Shown here piece after piece: positions 1 through 15,037 of a stretch of DNA of 64,000 nucleotides; the first letter of the stretch is position 1, and every line of letters starts with the position of its first letter. The DNA is from Brachycybe producta (lineage: Eukaryota; Arthropoda; Diplopoda; Playtdesmida; Andrognathidae). The translations under genes were made by a program, and so were the position numbers. The notes under the pieces were generated by a model. The model ran no database searches. It saw only the letters and a list, made by a program, of their open reading frames with translations, and was not told where the DNA came from. The stretch lies in assembly GCA_036925085.1 (NCBI GenBank), contig JAUPFP010000044.1, positions 682,001 through 746,000 of the forward strand. Reading direction: 5' to 3'.

Positions 1-116
1 CAAAAATTGATAACATTCAATCTCGTAATCAGACTTAGAAGTCTATTAATCACAGAAATTTACTAAAATATGAAAGATTTCTCTAATTTCTGAGTTTTAG
101 AGACTAAAATTCATAC

Positions 117-915
117 GAACTTGAGACTGTGATTGGAACTTTGTCGCTCCGGATGGGCAATTTTAACAGTCACCCTGTTTTTGACCATGGTACTGTTGCA
201 GTGCGATAGTAAAGCTGATCGGCGTGGCTCCAGTTGAACAAAAGGATAAACTCCGACACCGGAGTACTTCGGTCTCGGAGTTCCGACCGGTCCATCAAAC
301 GTAGAATCCATCCTTCTGTTTGAAAGCGAAAATAAGATTAACCTTCCTTATTTTAGGACAAAGCAAAACAAATAGAAACCCTTGATTGTTGATGTTAGGA
401 ACGTCATAAACTGACGTTCTATGTCTAGGACGTCCCATATCAGAAGGAAACGATGGCGATAGTAGCCGCGAATGAAAAGTAGTATTCTGATTGTGAAATC
501 TTGGCGAAACATCGTAGTTTTTCAGATCTAAACGACATTTCGGTGTTGAATTGAAGCTAAAACTGGGACAGGAACGTCTAGAAAGGTTTGCAAAGGGTGA
601 GTTTGAGTTTGTGCTCGATTCATCGTTTCTTTGCTTTAGATCTTGTTCTGACGTTGATAAAGAAGGAGAGAGATTTGGAGAGGATGTGTTCGCGTGCCGA
701 TAACGACCGTGTCTTATCTGCCGAACGAAACCGAATCCGTTGCCACCACCGCCACCGAAAAGAGCAAAACGCCAACCGTCATTGTACTTATTTCTAACGT
801 AAACGGCGAATCCGCACAGAATAACGAAGCAAACGGTATATAAGGGAACTTGATAAATCAAGCAAGATAAGACTAAACCACCGACTACCACTAATCGGTG
901 GTCTAAATCAATCAT
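117..915 (-). CDS. POM121: POM121-like nuclear pore membrane protein, 5' part only
   Basis: Two exons are visible: 915-380 from the ATG, then 315-about 117; the gene continues off the left edge. The join (donor 379-378, acceptor 317-316, 64-nt intron) keeps the frame and reads NNQG-RMDSTFDGP. Residues about 8-40 form a hydrophobic segment (RLVVVGGLVLSCLIYQVPLY and on), a likely transmembrane anchor, followed by a Ser-rich basic region. Exon 2 reads RPKYSGVGVYPF, ALLSHCNSTMV and RVTVKIAHP, matching the conserved vertebrate POM121 block around PKYS, KKAVLS and VTVRIAPP. POM121 anchors the nuclear pore in the pore membrane; its FG-rich C-terminus would lie outside the window. The end of exon 2 is uncertain (GT at 116 or 120). 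The gene is head to head with NCAPD2. Confidence 0.72.
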
Positions 916-1714
916 TTTGATACTGTTTCAATAAAAACGAACATTCCTTTACAGCACACCACGAAATCACGAAATGTGCCCGTAAGCCGCCATAATGTTT
1001 TATTAATCCCGTACTCTCATTTATAGCATTAGAAGTTAGGAAACTCGGTAAGAATATTGTGGCGCTGTAGTCGCACACAAAATTTATGAGCCGCCATTAC
1101 AGTGGCAACGTATGTTAACTTGCGTTATCATTGCCTGACTTATGGCTGCCACTTATATTAAAATTCAATAGGAATGCCAATGCAATGGTTTCTTTCAATT
1201 TGAATTCACATTTCCTAAACTTATTCATATATTAATGACGTCACAGTTATTCTCAAGATTTTTAAAGGTTTTTTTATGGGCGCAGTCGAAATCAAGCATG
1301 TGTAGTAGAAAATAGCCTCAAATACATCCGGTCATGACCGCATGCTTATAGACGCTATGTTAAGAGATATAACCATAGTAATATGTTCGATCATTTTTTT
1401 GTGTCATTGAGGCTATTTTTTAACATATTCTGTTCTTTTCGAATGAAGAATTCGTTATAAACAGCTTTTTTTTATTTAAATGGAAGTTATGCATTACATA
1501 AATATTATAAATAAATTTAATTTATTATATAATTAATTAAGAATTTAAAAGTTGGTTTTATTAAATAATTTTTATTTTAATTTTCAACCAATAGCACACA
1601 CAGGTGGTTTTGAGTGCGGGACTCTTTTGTGTTATGTGATTTCCCGCCAAAATGTTTGTTTGGAAAATGTCCGTTACATTTTAGATTTTAGTTTTTAATT
1701 CAATAAAAACAGCA
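916..1714. promoter_or_regulatory. Shared 5' spacer between divergent POM121-like and NCAPD2 genes
   Basis: About 800 bp separate the two divergent start codons, so both promoters and 5' UTRs must lie here or begin here. Besides the E2F-type site noted separately, there is a short inverted repeat: AAAATAGCCTCAA near 1308 and its complement near 1407. The part from about 1490 to 1600 is very AT-rich. No further gene is visible. Confidence 0.55.
1640..1652 (+). promoter_or_regulatory. E2F-type site upstream of NCAPD2
   Basis: TTTCCCGCCAAAA matches the E2F/DP consensus (TTTSSCGC with a flanking CAAA). It lies 63 bp before the NCAPD2 ATG, where cell-cycle genes commonly carry E2F or DREAM sites. 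Function is inferred from the match and its position only. Confidence 0.55.
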
Positions 1715-4700
1715 ATGGGAAGCTTTGAATTTGTGATTCCTTTACGAAGAGAAGATCTTTTAAACGTTGGACGCACTGGCGATTATTCGGTGGATGAAGT
1801 TCTTGGCATTCGAGAGATTTCTTCGAGTATCGACGGTAAAATACGTGACGTTGAAATTGGACACATTAAATCAGTTTTCATTGTTGCCCCCTCCCACCTT
1901 TTTAATATTTAAAAGTCTTGTTTGCTGTTTTTTTTATTTGTCGTAATTATTAGGCTGTGTTAATGGCTTGTTGGACGAGGGACCTGCTCTTATGTTGGAG
2001 CGGTTCGATTTCTTCTACAGTTGTCTTTGGTAACTACGAAACGGGTAGCGATCAGGTCCAATTATTTAATGTAAATGATCGAATTCTTTACAGTCAGTTT
2101 TCGCATTTGGACATGGAAATACGTGTTAACGTATGGAACGCAATGCTTAAAGGTGATTTTAAATCGCGCACAACTAGCATATCTAAGTAACTGTAACTAT
2201 TTCGTATGAAACTTGAGAAAAAGTTACTTTTTAAGAAACGGAAACTACTAAGCAAATACTGGTATAAAAGTGTTCTAATTTAAAAAGTTATTGGAACCTG
2301 CATTGAAAGTAATAGTTAACAGCTACAAGTAACTTTATTCCTACAGTTACAATTACTTTTTATGAAAAAGAGTTACTCAACTCGAACAGTTACTTTTTGA
2401 GTACTAGTAGTTACTTGTTGTGCAGTTATTTTTTAGGTTTATAGAAAATTAACTATCTTTGCGACAAGTAATTGAATTTGAATGAGCTATAGTTACTATT
2501 TCTGAAGTTCCAATTTTTATAACATCTCTTGACAGTTAAAATTACTTTGTGTACAGTTACATTTACTTGTCCTTGTCGTACGATAGCTTTTAATAGTTGT
2601 AACTTGAACTTAAACTACTTTTTAAGCAGTTGTAGTTACTTGTACTGTTTTAAATTTGTAGAAAATGAACTATGGTTACAATAAGTAACGTAATTCAAAC
2701 ACTTAAAAGTTACTTCTGGAGCTTTATAACTTTGTGACAAGTAATTAATTCGAATAGTAACAGTTACATTTTAGAAATTGCTCTAACTTTTCAGGAACGT
2801 AACATTAACTGAAATAAAAAATTCTGTTACTTTCGTTGGTCCGTCTGTTTTGTAGCTGTTTATTCGTTAACGAGCGACTTGTCGTTACTTCTGGACGATC
2901 AGGATGTTGTCGACAGCGAGATTCAGTCTCGAACGTTGAATGTATTGAAGATGAACTGTTACATCATGAGCCAATTGACGATTCTTTTTGAAGATGGAGC
3001 GACGAAAGAAGTTACGAATGTGGTGGTTGCAAGTGGCAAAGTATTCAACTATTAAAACTTTTCTATGCGTGAGTTTCAATCTTTTTAAATATATAACGCC
3101 GCTGATCTTCTTGATGACAAGGGACGGAGTAAAGTGAAAAGGAAGACTAATTACTCATCGGCAGAATGGGATTGGAACGAAGAGAAACAGAGGGTTGTAA
3201 ACACAATACGAGAACTTATGATGTTGCCTCTTCAGAAGTTATGGAGTCCGCCAGTCATCGAGGAAGAGTTTCTCAAGTGATAACTCACGAGAAGAAGGTT
3301 TAAGGTTTATTGTGGGTATACTTAAATAGTTTTTTATTTTTCAGTTTGTTTTGTAACTGTTGTTGCAAAATGCTTGAGAATTCAACCATAAATCGAACAA
3401 AAGAACTCAAAGAATCTATTTTTCACTTGCTGGGAATCATCGTCAAGAAGAATAAGAACACTATTGGTTTGAATTGCGGTTTCTTATGCGTTGAGAGGGT
3501 CGTTTTTTATTGTTTTTCGTGTGTGTTGTAGGAATTGCCGTGAAGATAACGCAAATGTTGCAGCAGTTCGAACATTTAGCTGTTCCGCTTGCTCAAGCAA
3601 TGATTGTTTTTGTCAGAGATCACGATATCAAGAACGTCTTGAATGAGATCATTAGGTATAATTTCAAAACCGTTTTTCGTCAAGAGTTTGAAGGAGAAAA
3701 AAAAAACATAATGAGAATTTGTTTTTGAAGTATTTTTAAATTACTGTTTATGTTTTCAGAGAGATCGGCACCATGGACGCGAAAGATCTTTCTGTTGATA
3801 GCGTTGGAACACGATCTTTCTCTTCGTTTCTCGTCGAAATTGCTCAGCACATGCCGTCTCTAATTCTATCAAACATAAGTATTTTAGTTACTCATCTTGA
3901 TGGAGAAGTACGTTGCCGTCATCTTTCGTTTTAGTTCACGTTTTTTGCAATCTTAGTCTGTTTTTCTTGTAGCTTTATTGCATGCGGAATTGTGTTCTTG
4001 GAATTATGGGAGAGATTCTCCTGCATACGATGGATCGCGAAGAGTTAGACGAAAGGACTCGTATTGTTCGAGACCAGTTTTTAGATCATTTAGAATACCA
4101 TCTGCACGACGTGCACGCTTTTGTTCGTAGTCGCGTCCTTCAGATATGGACGAAATTATTTCAGGAGAAAGTCGTTCCGATCGCACGACAGCAGCAGTTA
4201 TTGGAGCTTGTAGTCGGAAGACTCGAAGACAAATCGTCGTCTGTTAGGAAATATGCGATTGTTTTGCTGACTACGATCTTAAAGAGCAATCCATTCGCTG
4301 CAAAAGTGATTCATACTTTCGTTTTTTTTTAAATGTTATTTTTAAATAACTTTTAAAATATTTCTTTTAAGTTATCTCTGAAAGAACTTAAAGAAAATCT
4401 TCAGAAGGAGAAGACTAAACTGAGAGAGATGCAACCCGATTCTGAAGAATTAATGGATATTAGCTGTGGTACTTTGTATTTTGTGTCTTATTTGCGTTTA
4501 TGTTTTAGTAATGTTTCTAAATAAAGGTGTTCGTGAGAGATCGATGGGTTGGGCTGTGAAAGAGGATGAACTAAAAGTGTTTTTGGAACGAAATCTTACG
4601 AAATCAAAACGTAGAACGTTGATCGATAATCCGCCAAGGTGCCCTTTTCGGTGCTTTTAGCTGCGAGATTAGACCACACCATATGTTTGGTTTCTTTTAT

Positions 4701-7700
4701 TTTTTTAGGTCTGAACTGGTACTTGATTTACGATCTTTCATCGATGCCGGCGAATACGAAAAGGCGGTTTCGATTTTCTTTGAAGCACAGAACGAAATAT
4801 ATAGTAACGTTAGCGAAGAAGATGAAAAAGAAGAGGAACAAGACGGAAATAAAAGTAATGATTCCGTGAAAGGTGGCGACAAATGTTTGGAGGAAGTGCT
4901 GAACTCGATGCGTGAAATTTATATTGGTATTCAACGTTTTTATAGTCAATTTTTTTTCTGCAAAAATTATGATGTGTTATAACTTATTAGTGTGACAATT
5001 CAAATACAAATATTGGACGATGGCGTCCTGAAATGCTGGTTATAAACGAGGCGTTAATCAAGTTTCGTGTCTTTTTCAGGTACCGATGATGAGGTTCGGC
5101 GTTCGAGCACTGTTAGACGGGCGAGTGGCAGTCGACACAAAGTTCGACATTCGAATTCACAAAGACGAACGAGTGACGAAGTCGCCGGTTCGAAAGAAAC
5201 CGGTCCCGATGCATCAGAAGATGTTCTTAAGCAGAAAGTGATAGTTCACTATCTAAAGGTAAATGTGACTTTAATGGCTTCCTTTATTGATTTAAACTGT
5301 GGTGTTACTTTTTTTTAGGATAGCATAAAATTCGCCGAAGTTGTTAGCCGTGCGATTCCACTGGTTTGTCAGCTTCTCGGTTCTTCGCACACTACTGATG
5401 TTCTCACCTCGATCGAGTTCTTTGTTCTTGTCTACGAGTTTGGAGTTCAGGACGTGGTTATTGGAATTCAGAGAATGTTGACTTCTATTTGGTCGAAGGA
5501 GGCGACTGTAAAGACTGCTGTCGTTGGAGCTTATAAGAGGCTTTATCTTGGCGGCTCCAATGGCAATCGAAGGTCTTAAAAGAGAAATGAATATACTATA
5601 TTCCTTTATTTATTCTAATTTTATAACATAGCACATTCATCTATTCTAGTTTTTTAAATGAGCGCATTCATTCATTTATTACAGTTTAACATAATGCATT
5701 CATTTATTCTAGTTTCTAACTTATTACATTCATTTGTTTATTCTAATTTCTAACATTGTGCATTCATTCATTCTAGTTTATAACGTGATGTATTTATTTT
5801 TTATAGGTTGTAGTTTTTAAATTTCTCTTTCTTTGATTTCTTCTAGTTTATAACGTATTGCATCGATTTATTTCTTCTAGTTTCTAACATACTTTTTATT
5901 TATTTCGTTGTGTTGTTTCTGCATTGCGAGATGCTTTGTATCTGATTTTGTCTCTTACAGAAAGTGAGAGTTTCTTTTATATTTATAGACATGATGTGAT
6001 AGTTAAAAATCTTATAAATCTCGTCAAACGATCGACTTTCGGCCAGTTGGCGTCGTTGGAAGAAATGGTTTGAGGTTTTGTTTCTCCTTTGAACTAGTCC
6101 TATCGTGAATGTTTGTCGTCTTTATTGTTTTAAGATTTGCGAGTTTGTTAAAGCTGGTGAAATCGAGGCTGAAGTTTTCGAGCGTGTTTGGGATATTTTT
6201 GCTAATCGGAATGGTCAGTATTCAACAGAAGACAGCAATGCATCGGTCGTCTTACTCCAAATGGCTGCTGGGTAATTTTTGTCTTATTTGAATAAATAAC
6301 CGTTTTTGGAAGTAAATTTTCAGCTGTTTTCTTTTTCTTTCTCAGAGCTAATTTAGACATCGTTAAGGACAACCTTCAGTTGCTCGTCACCGTCGGGCTT
6401 GGTGAAAGAGCTAAAAACAACTTTAAGTTTGCGCGAGATGTTTTCGTCACTCTTTTAAAATTATCTGGAAGCGCAAAGGTCCTTAACCTTTTAAAGTTGT
6501 ACTTCTGTGATTTTTTTTTTTTTATTTTTTTTTGGTTTAGCCCTCAATTGAATCGGTCGAGTCTCCGATGCGTATGCCGATGAATCACATCATCTTTCCC
6601 AGGCTCACTGAACTTCTATCAAGTGGTTTGTTTTGTTTTTTTCTTTCTTCGCAGATTTTATTTTATTTTAAAGAAATAAGTGGAAAAGTGGTCTTGTGTG
6701 CCAATGGCGCTTATGGTTTTTAAATATTTTATATTCTAAGGTTTTAAATGTTGTTGTCCAAAGGAAAGTTTGTAGGACGTTTATTACACCTCAAAAGAAG
6801 TTTCTACCCAGCCGTTTTTATTGTTCTTTTTAGGTTTAACGAATGTCGAAGATGAAATGTGGATTCCTATGGCCGAACAGGCCGTGAACGTTGTCTATAA
6901 GCTTGCAGAACATCCCGATACAATCTGTGAGGAGTTGTTTGTTGAAATAGTCAAACAGTTTGGCAATTTTGAAACAGATCGGAACGTGATGGAAATGTTT
7001 ACAGAAGCGATAAGATGTCGGCCATTGATTCTCACTAGATTCATAGCGCTGTGTGGCCACGTTGCTCTTTGCCAAATGATTCATTTAGATGTAAACATAT
7101 TTTGCGAATTAAAGCGGCGACGTTGTCTCGAAGAGAAAGAGGCAGTGAAAAAGAAAGCGCAGGAGAAAAGAAATAAGAACAAGCGACAAAAGAGACAATC
7201 GATAAGCGCCAATTCTGTCCTTACGCCGAAAGTAATGGATACAATGGAAGACGAAGATGGTCTTACGGGTGCCGTTGCCGACGATGTTGAAGCAGAGTAT
7301 ATTCGTAAAGTATGCGATAAAGAATTAGTTACTGGTATGTAAAGAGAATGCGATGACAAAAAAGATGATGCAATTGATAATAGAATGTGTTGATCCTATT
7401 TAGGACCGAACCTTTTAGCAAGCATCGTTCCGGTTATACTAACGATTGCAAGTAACCCGGGACAGTATCCGGATAGTAAACTTCAGGCTGCTGCGAGTTT
7501 ATCGTTAGCAAAATATATGATGGTTAGGTGTGTAAAGTTTAAAACATTTAGTCAATTTTTAGCTCTTCGCAAGCATTTTGTTTATTTGCACTGAAATCAT
7601 TTTTCATGATATCTTTTAAAGTGAACTTTTTCTAACTGTTTGAAAAAGTTCAAATTTGAAAGGTTTTTTTTTCCCGTCGGAAGAAAGTTATGACACAAAA

Positions 7701-10700
7701 AAAATGCTAATTGTGATTATAAGGAAAAACTATTTAAAGGCTAGAGTTCTTTCTGACATAATCATAACCTAACCTAGTTCTAAATCTAAAACAGTTTATA
7801 ATTTAAAAAAAGCATAATTGTTTCACCTTAATTATGACGTAAGTATTGGAAAATACGCAAAGTACACAAGAACAATGGAACGAAACTCTTGTTATTAAAC
7901 AATAAGTTGAAATTGTTTTAGATACTAAAAGAGTAATTTGATCGTTTGTGATGATTTTCAAGTTGATATCATTAAGAAAACTTTTTTTTTTGTGTGAAAT
8001 TCGCGATTTTAATTTTGTAATTTTCACACAAAAATTTTCGCATTTTTAAAAAGCAATGCATAGTTAATTTTTATAAATATGCAGAATGAAATAATTTTAT
8101 GTGATTTCGTACTTTTTAAAACATGAAGCGTTAATAACGTAGTTTATTCAGAGTGAAATAACGTTAAAGAAAATTAGGATAATTCGAACTGTCGTAAAAA
8201 GTTTATTTTTAAAGATACTGTGTTAGTGAATAACTTTACTATTCAATTCTTAAACAAACTTTGAACAATAAGTCTAAAAAGTTGTTTACTTGAATCTAGT
8301 TTCAATTATTGATAAACTGATTACATCTTAATTAATATTTAATATTTAATTGTCTAAGTTGCGACTTTTGTGATTCTCAATTACAACTGTTGTTCACAAT
8401 TTTGGAGAAATCGGTTGATAGCAACATAAGAGCCAACACGATCGTGGCTCTCGGAGATCTTTCGTGTCGATTTCCAAATCTTGTAGAACCATGGACGTCC
8501 CATCTTTACGGAAGGTTAATTGAGTTTGGCGCTAATTTTAACACTCTTGGGCTTAACGAGTGTGCCATTTTTTTAACTTGTGTGATTTTAGATTACGAGA
8601 CGAGTCGTTTCAAGTTCGGCGTAGCACATTGGTTGTACTCACACATCTTATTTTGCACGATATGATAAAAGTCAAGGGTCAGATTAGTGATCTCGCTCTC
8701 TGTGTCGTCGATAAAGACGAACACATTTCCGATCTGGCTAAGATATTCTTTCAGGAGTTGTCGCAAAAGGTATTCATAAAAATATGACGTTTGTTTTAAT
8801 GTTTTTTTGGTTATTTTTGTGTTTATTTTATAGGGTAATTCCATTTATAACGTTTTACCCGATATAATCAGCCGATTATCTGACGAAGACGTTGGAACGA
8901 CCGAGGAAAACTTTCAAGCCATCATGAAGTACGGAAAAATTGTGACAATAGAGTAACAATGTTTTTTCCATGTTAAGTGAATGGTGGAATGAGAGGCTCG
9001 ATTTTTAATTTAGTATTTAAAAACTAGAAGGTACACAGAAGTTTCCTTTTAGTGTTATGTTTGCATATATGTTTTCTAGTTTCTTGTAAAATTCTATTTA
9101 TTTCTAGAGAGACATTTAGTTTATAGAAAATATTTTGTGTTTTGATTTTTCCATGTGTAACTTCAGTTTAGGCTATGCAATTTTTAATTTATAATACGAA
9201 AATTTCGAGGTCGACTGCAAAATGTTGTTGCAGGTGGCGGGGCTGTGGTTGCATTGTATTACTATTTAAAGACTCCGTTCCTTCTCACGTGAGCCAGTTC
9301 TGAAGTCGGAAACGACCACTGGTGGTCGGGGTGTGGTTAGAGTGTATTGCTATGGAAAGGCGCCGAACCATTGCACACGCCGACTTCATTTTGCAGTCGA
9401 ACTCGGCCACAAAAAGTGATTTGTGTGCAAAGGCTCTAAAATCAATTAAATTAATTTTTTTAAATTTTCTTTGTGGAAATTTAAACTAACCTGATTCTTA
9501 TTTTTGTTTGGAAAGATTTTTACTACCTTTCGTTCAAAAAGATAAACTTTTGGAGAATATGGTGGAGAAATTACTTCATCGTTTGAGTGTTACACGGTTT
9601 GTTTGGATCTATCAGATTCGTGTCGTAGTCTTTACATTATAATTGTTTGCTTATTTTAATAACAGGTCCGAGAGACAGTGGCGCGATCTCGCTTTTTGTT
9701 TACCATTGTTATGTCTCAGCGAGAAGTCTTACGTGAAACTTCTCGAGAATCTTTCGTGTTTTGCCGACAAATTAATGGAACCAAAAGTCTACGATCATTT
9801 TGCAAACATTGTTATTGCTGCGAAGAAAAACATCAAACCAGATTATAAAGTTTTTTTAACATCATTACTGTCATACATCACGATTACAGGCTTTTAAATG
9901 GTATTTTTAATTTATTTGTAGGCTGTTATTGACGAATTGGATCAGAGAATCGAAGAATTTCATAATAAAGGCGTTGACGACGAGGCCATAGTTTGTAAAG
10001 CGAGTCAGGTTGTCGATCAGATCGGTAAATACAAGAAACAAAACGTTCGAGGACCTATGAAGGGTAATTCGTCGATTCTGTGACTGCTCGTCTCTCGTAA
10101 TCTAGTTTACCATCACTCTATTTCAGGAAAAAAGCAAGTGCCTTCCAAATCTGCAAGATTGAAGTTGGTAGACTCGAGCGATAGTGAAGAGTTTGATGAA
10201 AATCCAAAATTAGATACTAAAAGGACAAAGATTCAACTGAGAACGGCAAGTTTGAAATAAAATCTCTAGATTTTGTTGTGTAGTTTCTAGTCTTGAACCT
10301 CGATCTGTTCGAAAACATAGATGCCAGCTCGAAAAGCTTCAAAATTACCAAAAAACCGACTTTTAACGTTTAGTTCGGACAGCGATGATGATTTTGGAAA
10401 TGTTCAGCCAAACAAAAAGAGTATGTGAGAAGTTGTCAGTGTGTTTTACTTTATTTTAACTTTTATTTCCGTTATTCCTTCTGTTATTTAATCGAGGTTA
10501 ATTTAAAAATTTCTTGTATAAGAATAACTAATCACTGAATTTATAAAACTGCTTTGCAGGTGGAAGTAAAATTAGAGAAGAAGCTGAACAGATGGAAAGT
10601 GATTCCGATTGTGAAAATTTTAATCCGAATAGTCACAATAGGTCGAAATGTTCTTCGGCTGTAACAGCTAAGAGAGCAGCCAAGAACAAGTCGAGAGAGC

Positions 10701-10705
10701 CTTGA
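1715..10705 (+). CDS. NCAPD2: Condensin complex subunit 1 (NCAPD2/CAP-D2)
   Basis: HEAT-repeat subunit of condensin I for mitotic chromosome compaction. Twenty-nine exons: 1715-1835, 1954-2029, 2094-2152, 2856-3040, about 3098-3276, 3345-3466, 3532-3655, 3760-3907, 3973-4305, 4372-4468, 4527-4638, 4709-4926, 5080-5258, 5319-5572, 5989-6067, 6135-6271, 6346-6478, 6541-6625, 6834-7334, 7404-7527, 8359-8514, 8592-8769, 8834-8928, 9516-9596, 9666-9849, 9922-10063, 10127-10245, 10321-10420, 10560-10705. The frame holds throughout and gives about 1,488 aa (human 1,401). Diagnostic blocks include LKMNCY, ITQMLQQFEHL, VRSRVLQIWTKLFQEK, CDFCDSQLQLLFTILEKS (start of the Cnd1 domain, about residues 1090-1235), FPNLVEPWTSHLYGRL and LPDIISRLSD. 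The C-tail is basic with acidic SSDSE/SSDSD patches, probable CK2 sites. Oddities are a GC-AG intron after 10245 and an intron before exon 5 with no obvious AG acceptor. Confidence 0.95.
2153..2855. repeat. NCAPD2 intron 3 built of scattered GTTACTT/AGTAAC words
   Basis: This intron contains well over a dozen copies of AGTTAC or GTTACTT and their complements at irregular 20-60 bp spacing, separated by AT-rich filler. It looks like a decayed satellite. A related patch (AGTAACTGGTTACT) occurs near 21277. Confidence 0.6.
5573..5988. repeat. Minisatellite in NCAPD2 intron 14
   Basis: A degenerate unit of roughly 40-50 bp recurs about seven times. Its core words are CATTCATTTATTCTAG and TTTCTAACAT, and it runs from about 5600 to 5910. 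Unit length and sequence vary. Confidence 0.7.
7528..8358. other. Long AT-rich NCAPD2 intron 20
   Basis: This 831-bp intron lies between exons reading LAKYMMV and CDFCDSQ. No exon, RNA gene or well-defined transposon is visible, only AT-rich sequence with short T runs. Confidence 0.7.
9205..9432. mobile_element. GTCGACTGCAAAA-type hairpin element (family B) in NCAPD2 intron 23
   Basis: The arms are inverted copies of a word like GTCGACTGCAAAATG and CATTTTGCAGTCGA, with GGTGGCGGGGCTGTGGTTGC inside and GTGTGCAAAGG at the right end. Related copies are at 26738, 31725, 42218 and 57938. It is a non-autonomous, MITE-like element. Confidence 0.6.
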
Positions 10706-10798
10706 TAGGTTTTATTTTATTTTTTTTTTTATAAACCTTGAATGTTTTTTAGCGGTTTTTGATATTATACATGTTTTTTTTTTAATTTTAAGGCTTTG

Positions 10799-10804
10799 AA
10801 TAAA
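10799..10804 (+). terminator. AATAAA polyadenylation signal of NCAPD2
   Basis: A canonical AATAAA lies 94 nt after the NCAPD2 stop codon and is the first such hexamer downstream of it. Confidence 0.6.
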
Positions 10805-10877
10805 TCATTTTCTTAACATACGGTATTCATTTGGTTTAGTTTTACTTAAAAAAACGATTGGATTTCCAATTTCCAAG

Positions 10878-10996
10878 ATGCGGCGGCAAAAAGTAAGCAC
10901 TGAGAAGTTTGTACTTGAACAGGAGAATATGTTTATACATTTGAATTTGAAGAGACCTGTGGCAGAGGAAGAAGGGTCCAAATCAGTGCATCAGAG
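10878..10996 (+). other. Possible unassigned first exon
   Basis: An ATG opens a 40-codon frame beginning MRRQKVSTEKF and ending SKSVHQR. It overlaps a strong donor, CAGAG|GTAACTG, at 10997. The composition is richer in G and C than its surroundings and looks exonic. No matching downstream exon was found before the convergent enolase 3' UTR, so it may be chance. Confidence 0.2.
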
Positions 10997-11306
10997 GTAA
11001 CTGTGGCAAGTCACATTTTTTTTTAAAAAACAAACAAGATTTTTACATACGAGTTAGCTTGTCAAGTTCTATCTGCGGTAACCAGCGTTCGAGTCCACAG
11101 TTTTACATATCGGCCGCTAGATAGTAGTATTATCATGTTCTATTCCTTTCAATGAAGAGGAAAACTTTTAAAATTTAGGTTTTGTGACTTAACACAGTTT
11201 ACCTCTGAAGAACTGAAATGCAGTAATGCAAACACAAAATACACACCCAATAAAGATTCCTCTTACAAAATAAAAATGGAAACAATTCAGAGCCAAATAA
11301 TTAACT

Positions 11307-11312
11307 TTTATT
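11307..11312 (-). terminator. Probable polyadenylation signal of enolase
   Basis: TTTATT on the plus strand is AATAAA on the enolase strand, about 530 nt past the enolase stop. Between this and NCAPD2 there are about 500 bp of spacer. The enolase 3' UTR assignment is inferred. Confidence 0.4.
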
Positions 11313-11841
11313 ACGTTATGTTGTACATACTAGCAGATTAACAACGAGCAGACTTTAATATAGTTGATGTTTTAAAGTTTAAACCAATAAACCCAAAAAT
11401 AAGAGAAGACAGAGAGAAGTTGATACACAAACATACGTATTTACAAATGCAAATTCACCGGGATGTATTCATCCTTTTTATGTTTTATAGTGCGAAACAC
11501 ACTAAAAGCAAAAAACAATCTCTTGAAACAATTTAAACTTTCCGAAAAAAATTTCAGACGTTCTACAGCAAAAAAAAAAAAAGAGAATTTTAAGATTTTT
11601 CGAAGTCAGTATTCACACTGATTTAAACAACAACAGTTAAAAAGTATCTTTATCTTTTTTTTTACGATTTGACAGATATAAATATCGATGATTACGATCG
11701 CTAACAATAATATATATAAGAGAAAATGCTGCTCAAATCAACAACAACAAAAGGGGGGGGGAACTAATGATTACGATATACATTAGATTACGCTTGTAAC
11801 GGTAAGAGATATATTTGAAGTTGTTTTTGTTGCTTTTCGAT

Positions 11842-14817
<2,976 letters not shown>

Positions 14818-15037
14818 TTTCTACAAATTTAAGAATTTTTAAAACAAAAAGAAAACTCAATTCTATGAATAATCTGGTAACTTTTTCTTTTCTTTTAAAG
14901 AGATTCTTCTTCTTCAAGAGAGAAACACGTTTTCATCGTAGGACTTACAACACCCGTTCTAACATATTACACAGGTTGACATTTTCAGGTCTTTTTGCGA
15001 TAAAGTGACACTTTGGGATTTTCTCTCTCTCTCTCTC

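Noticed and set aside
11080..11100. tRNA-like B-box sequence (GCGTTCGAGTCC)
   Set aside because: No A-box or cloverleaf could be built around it.
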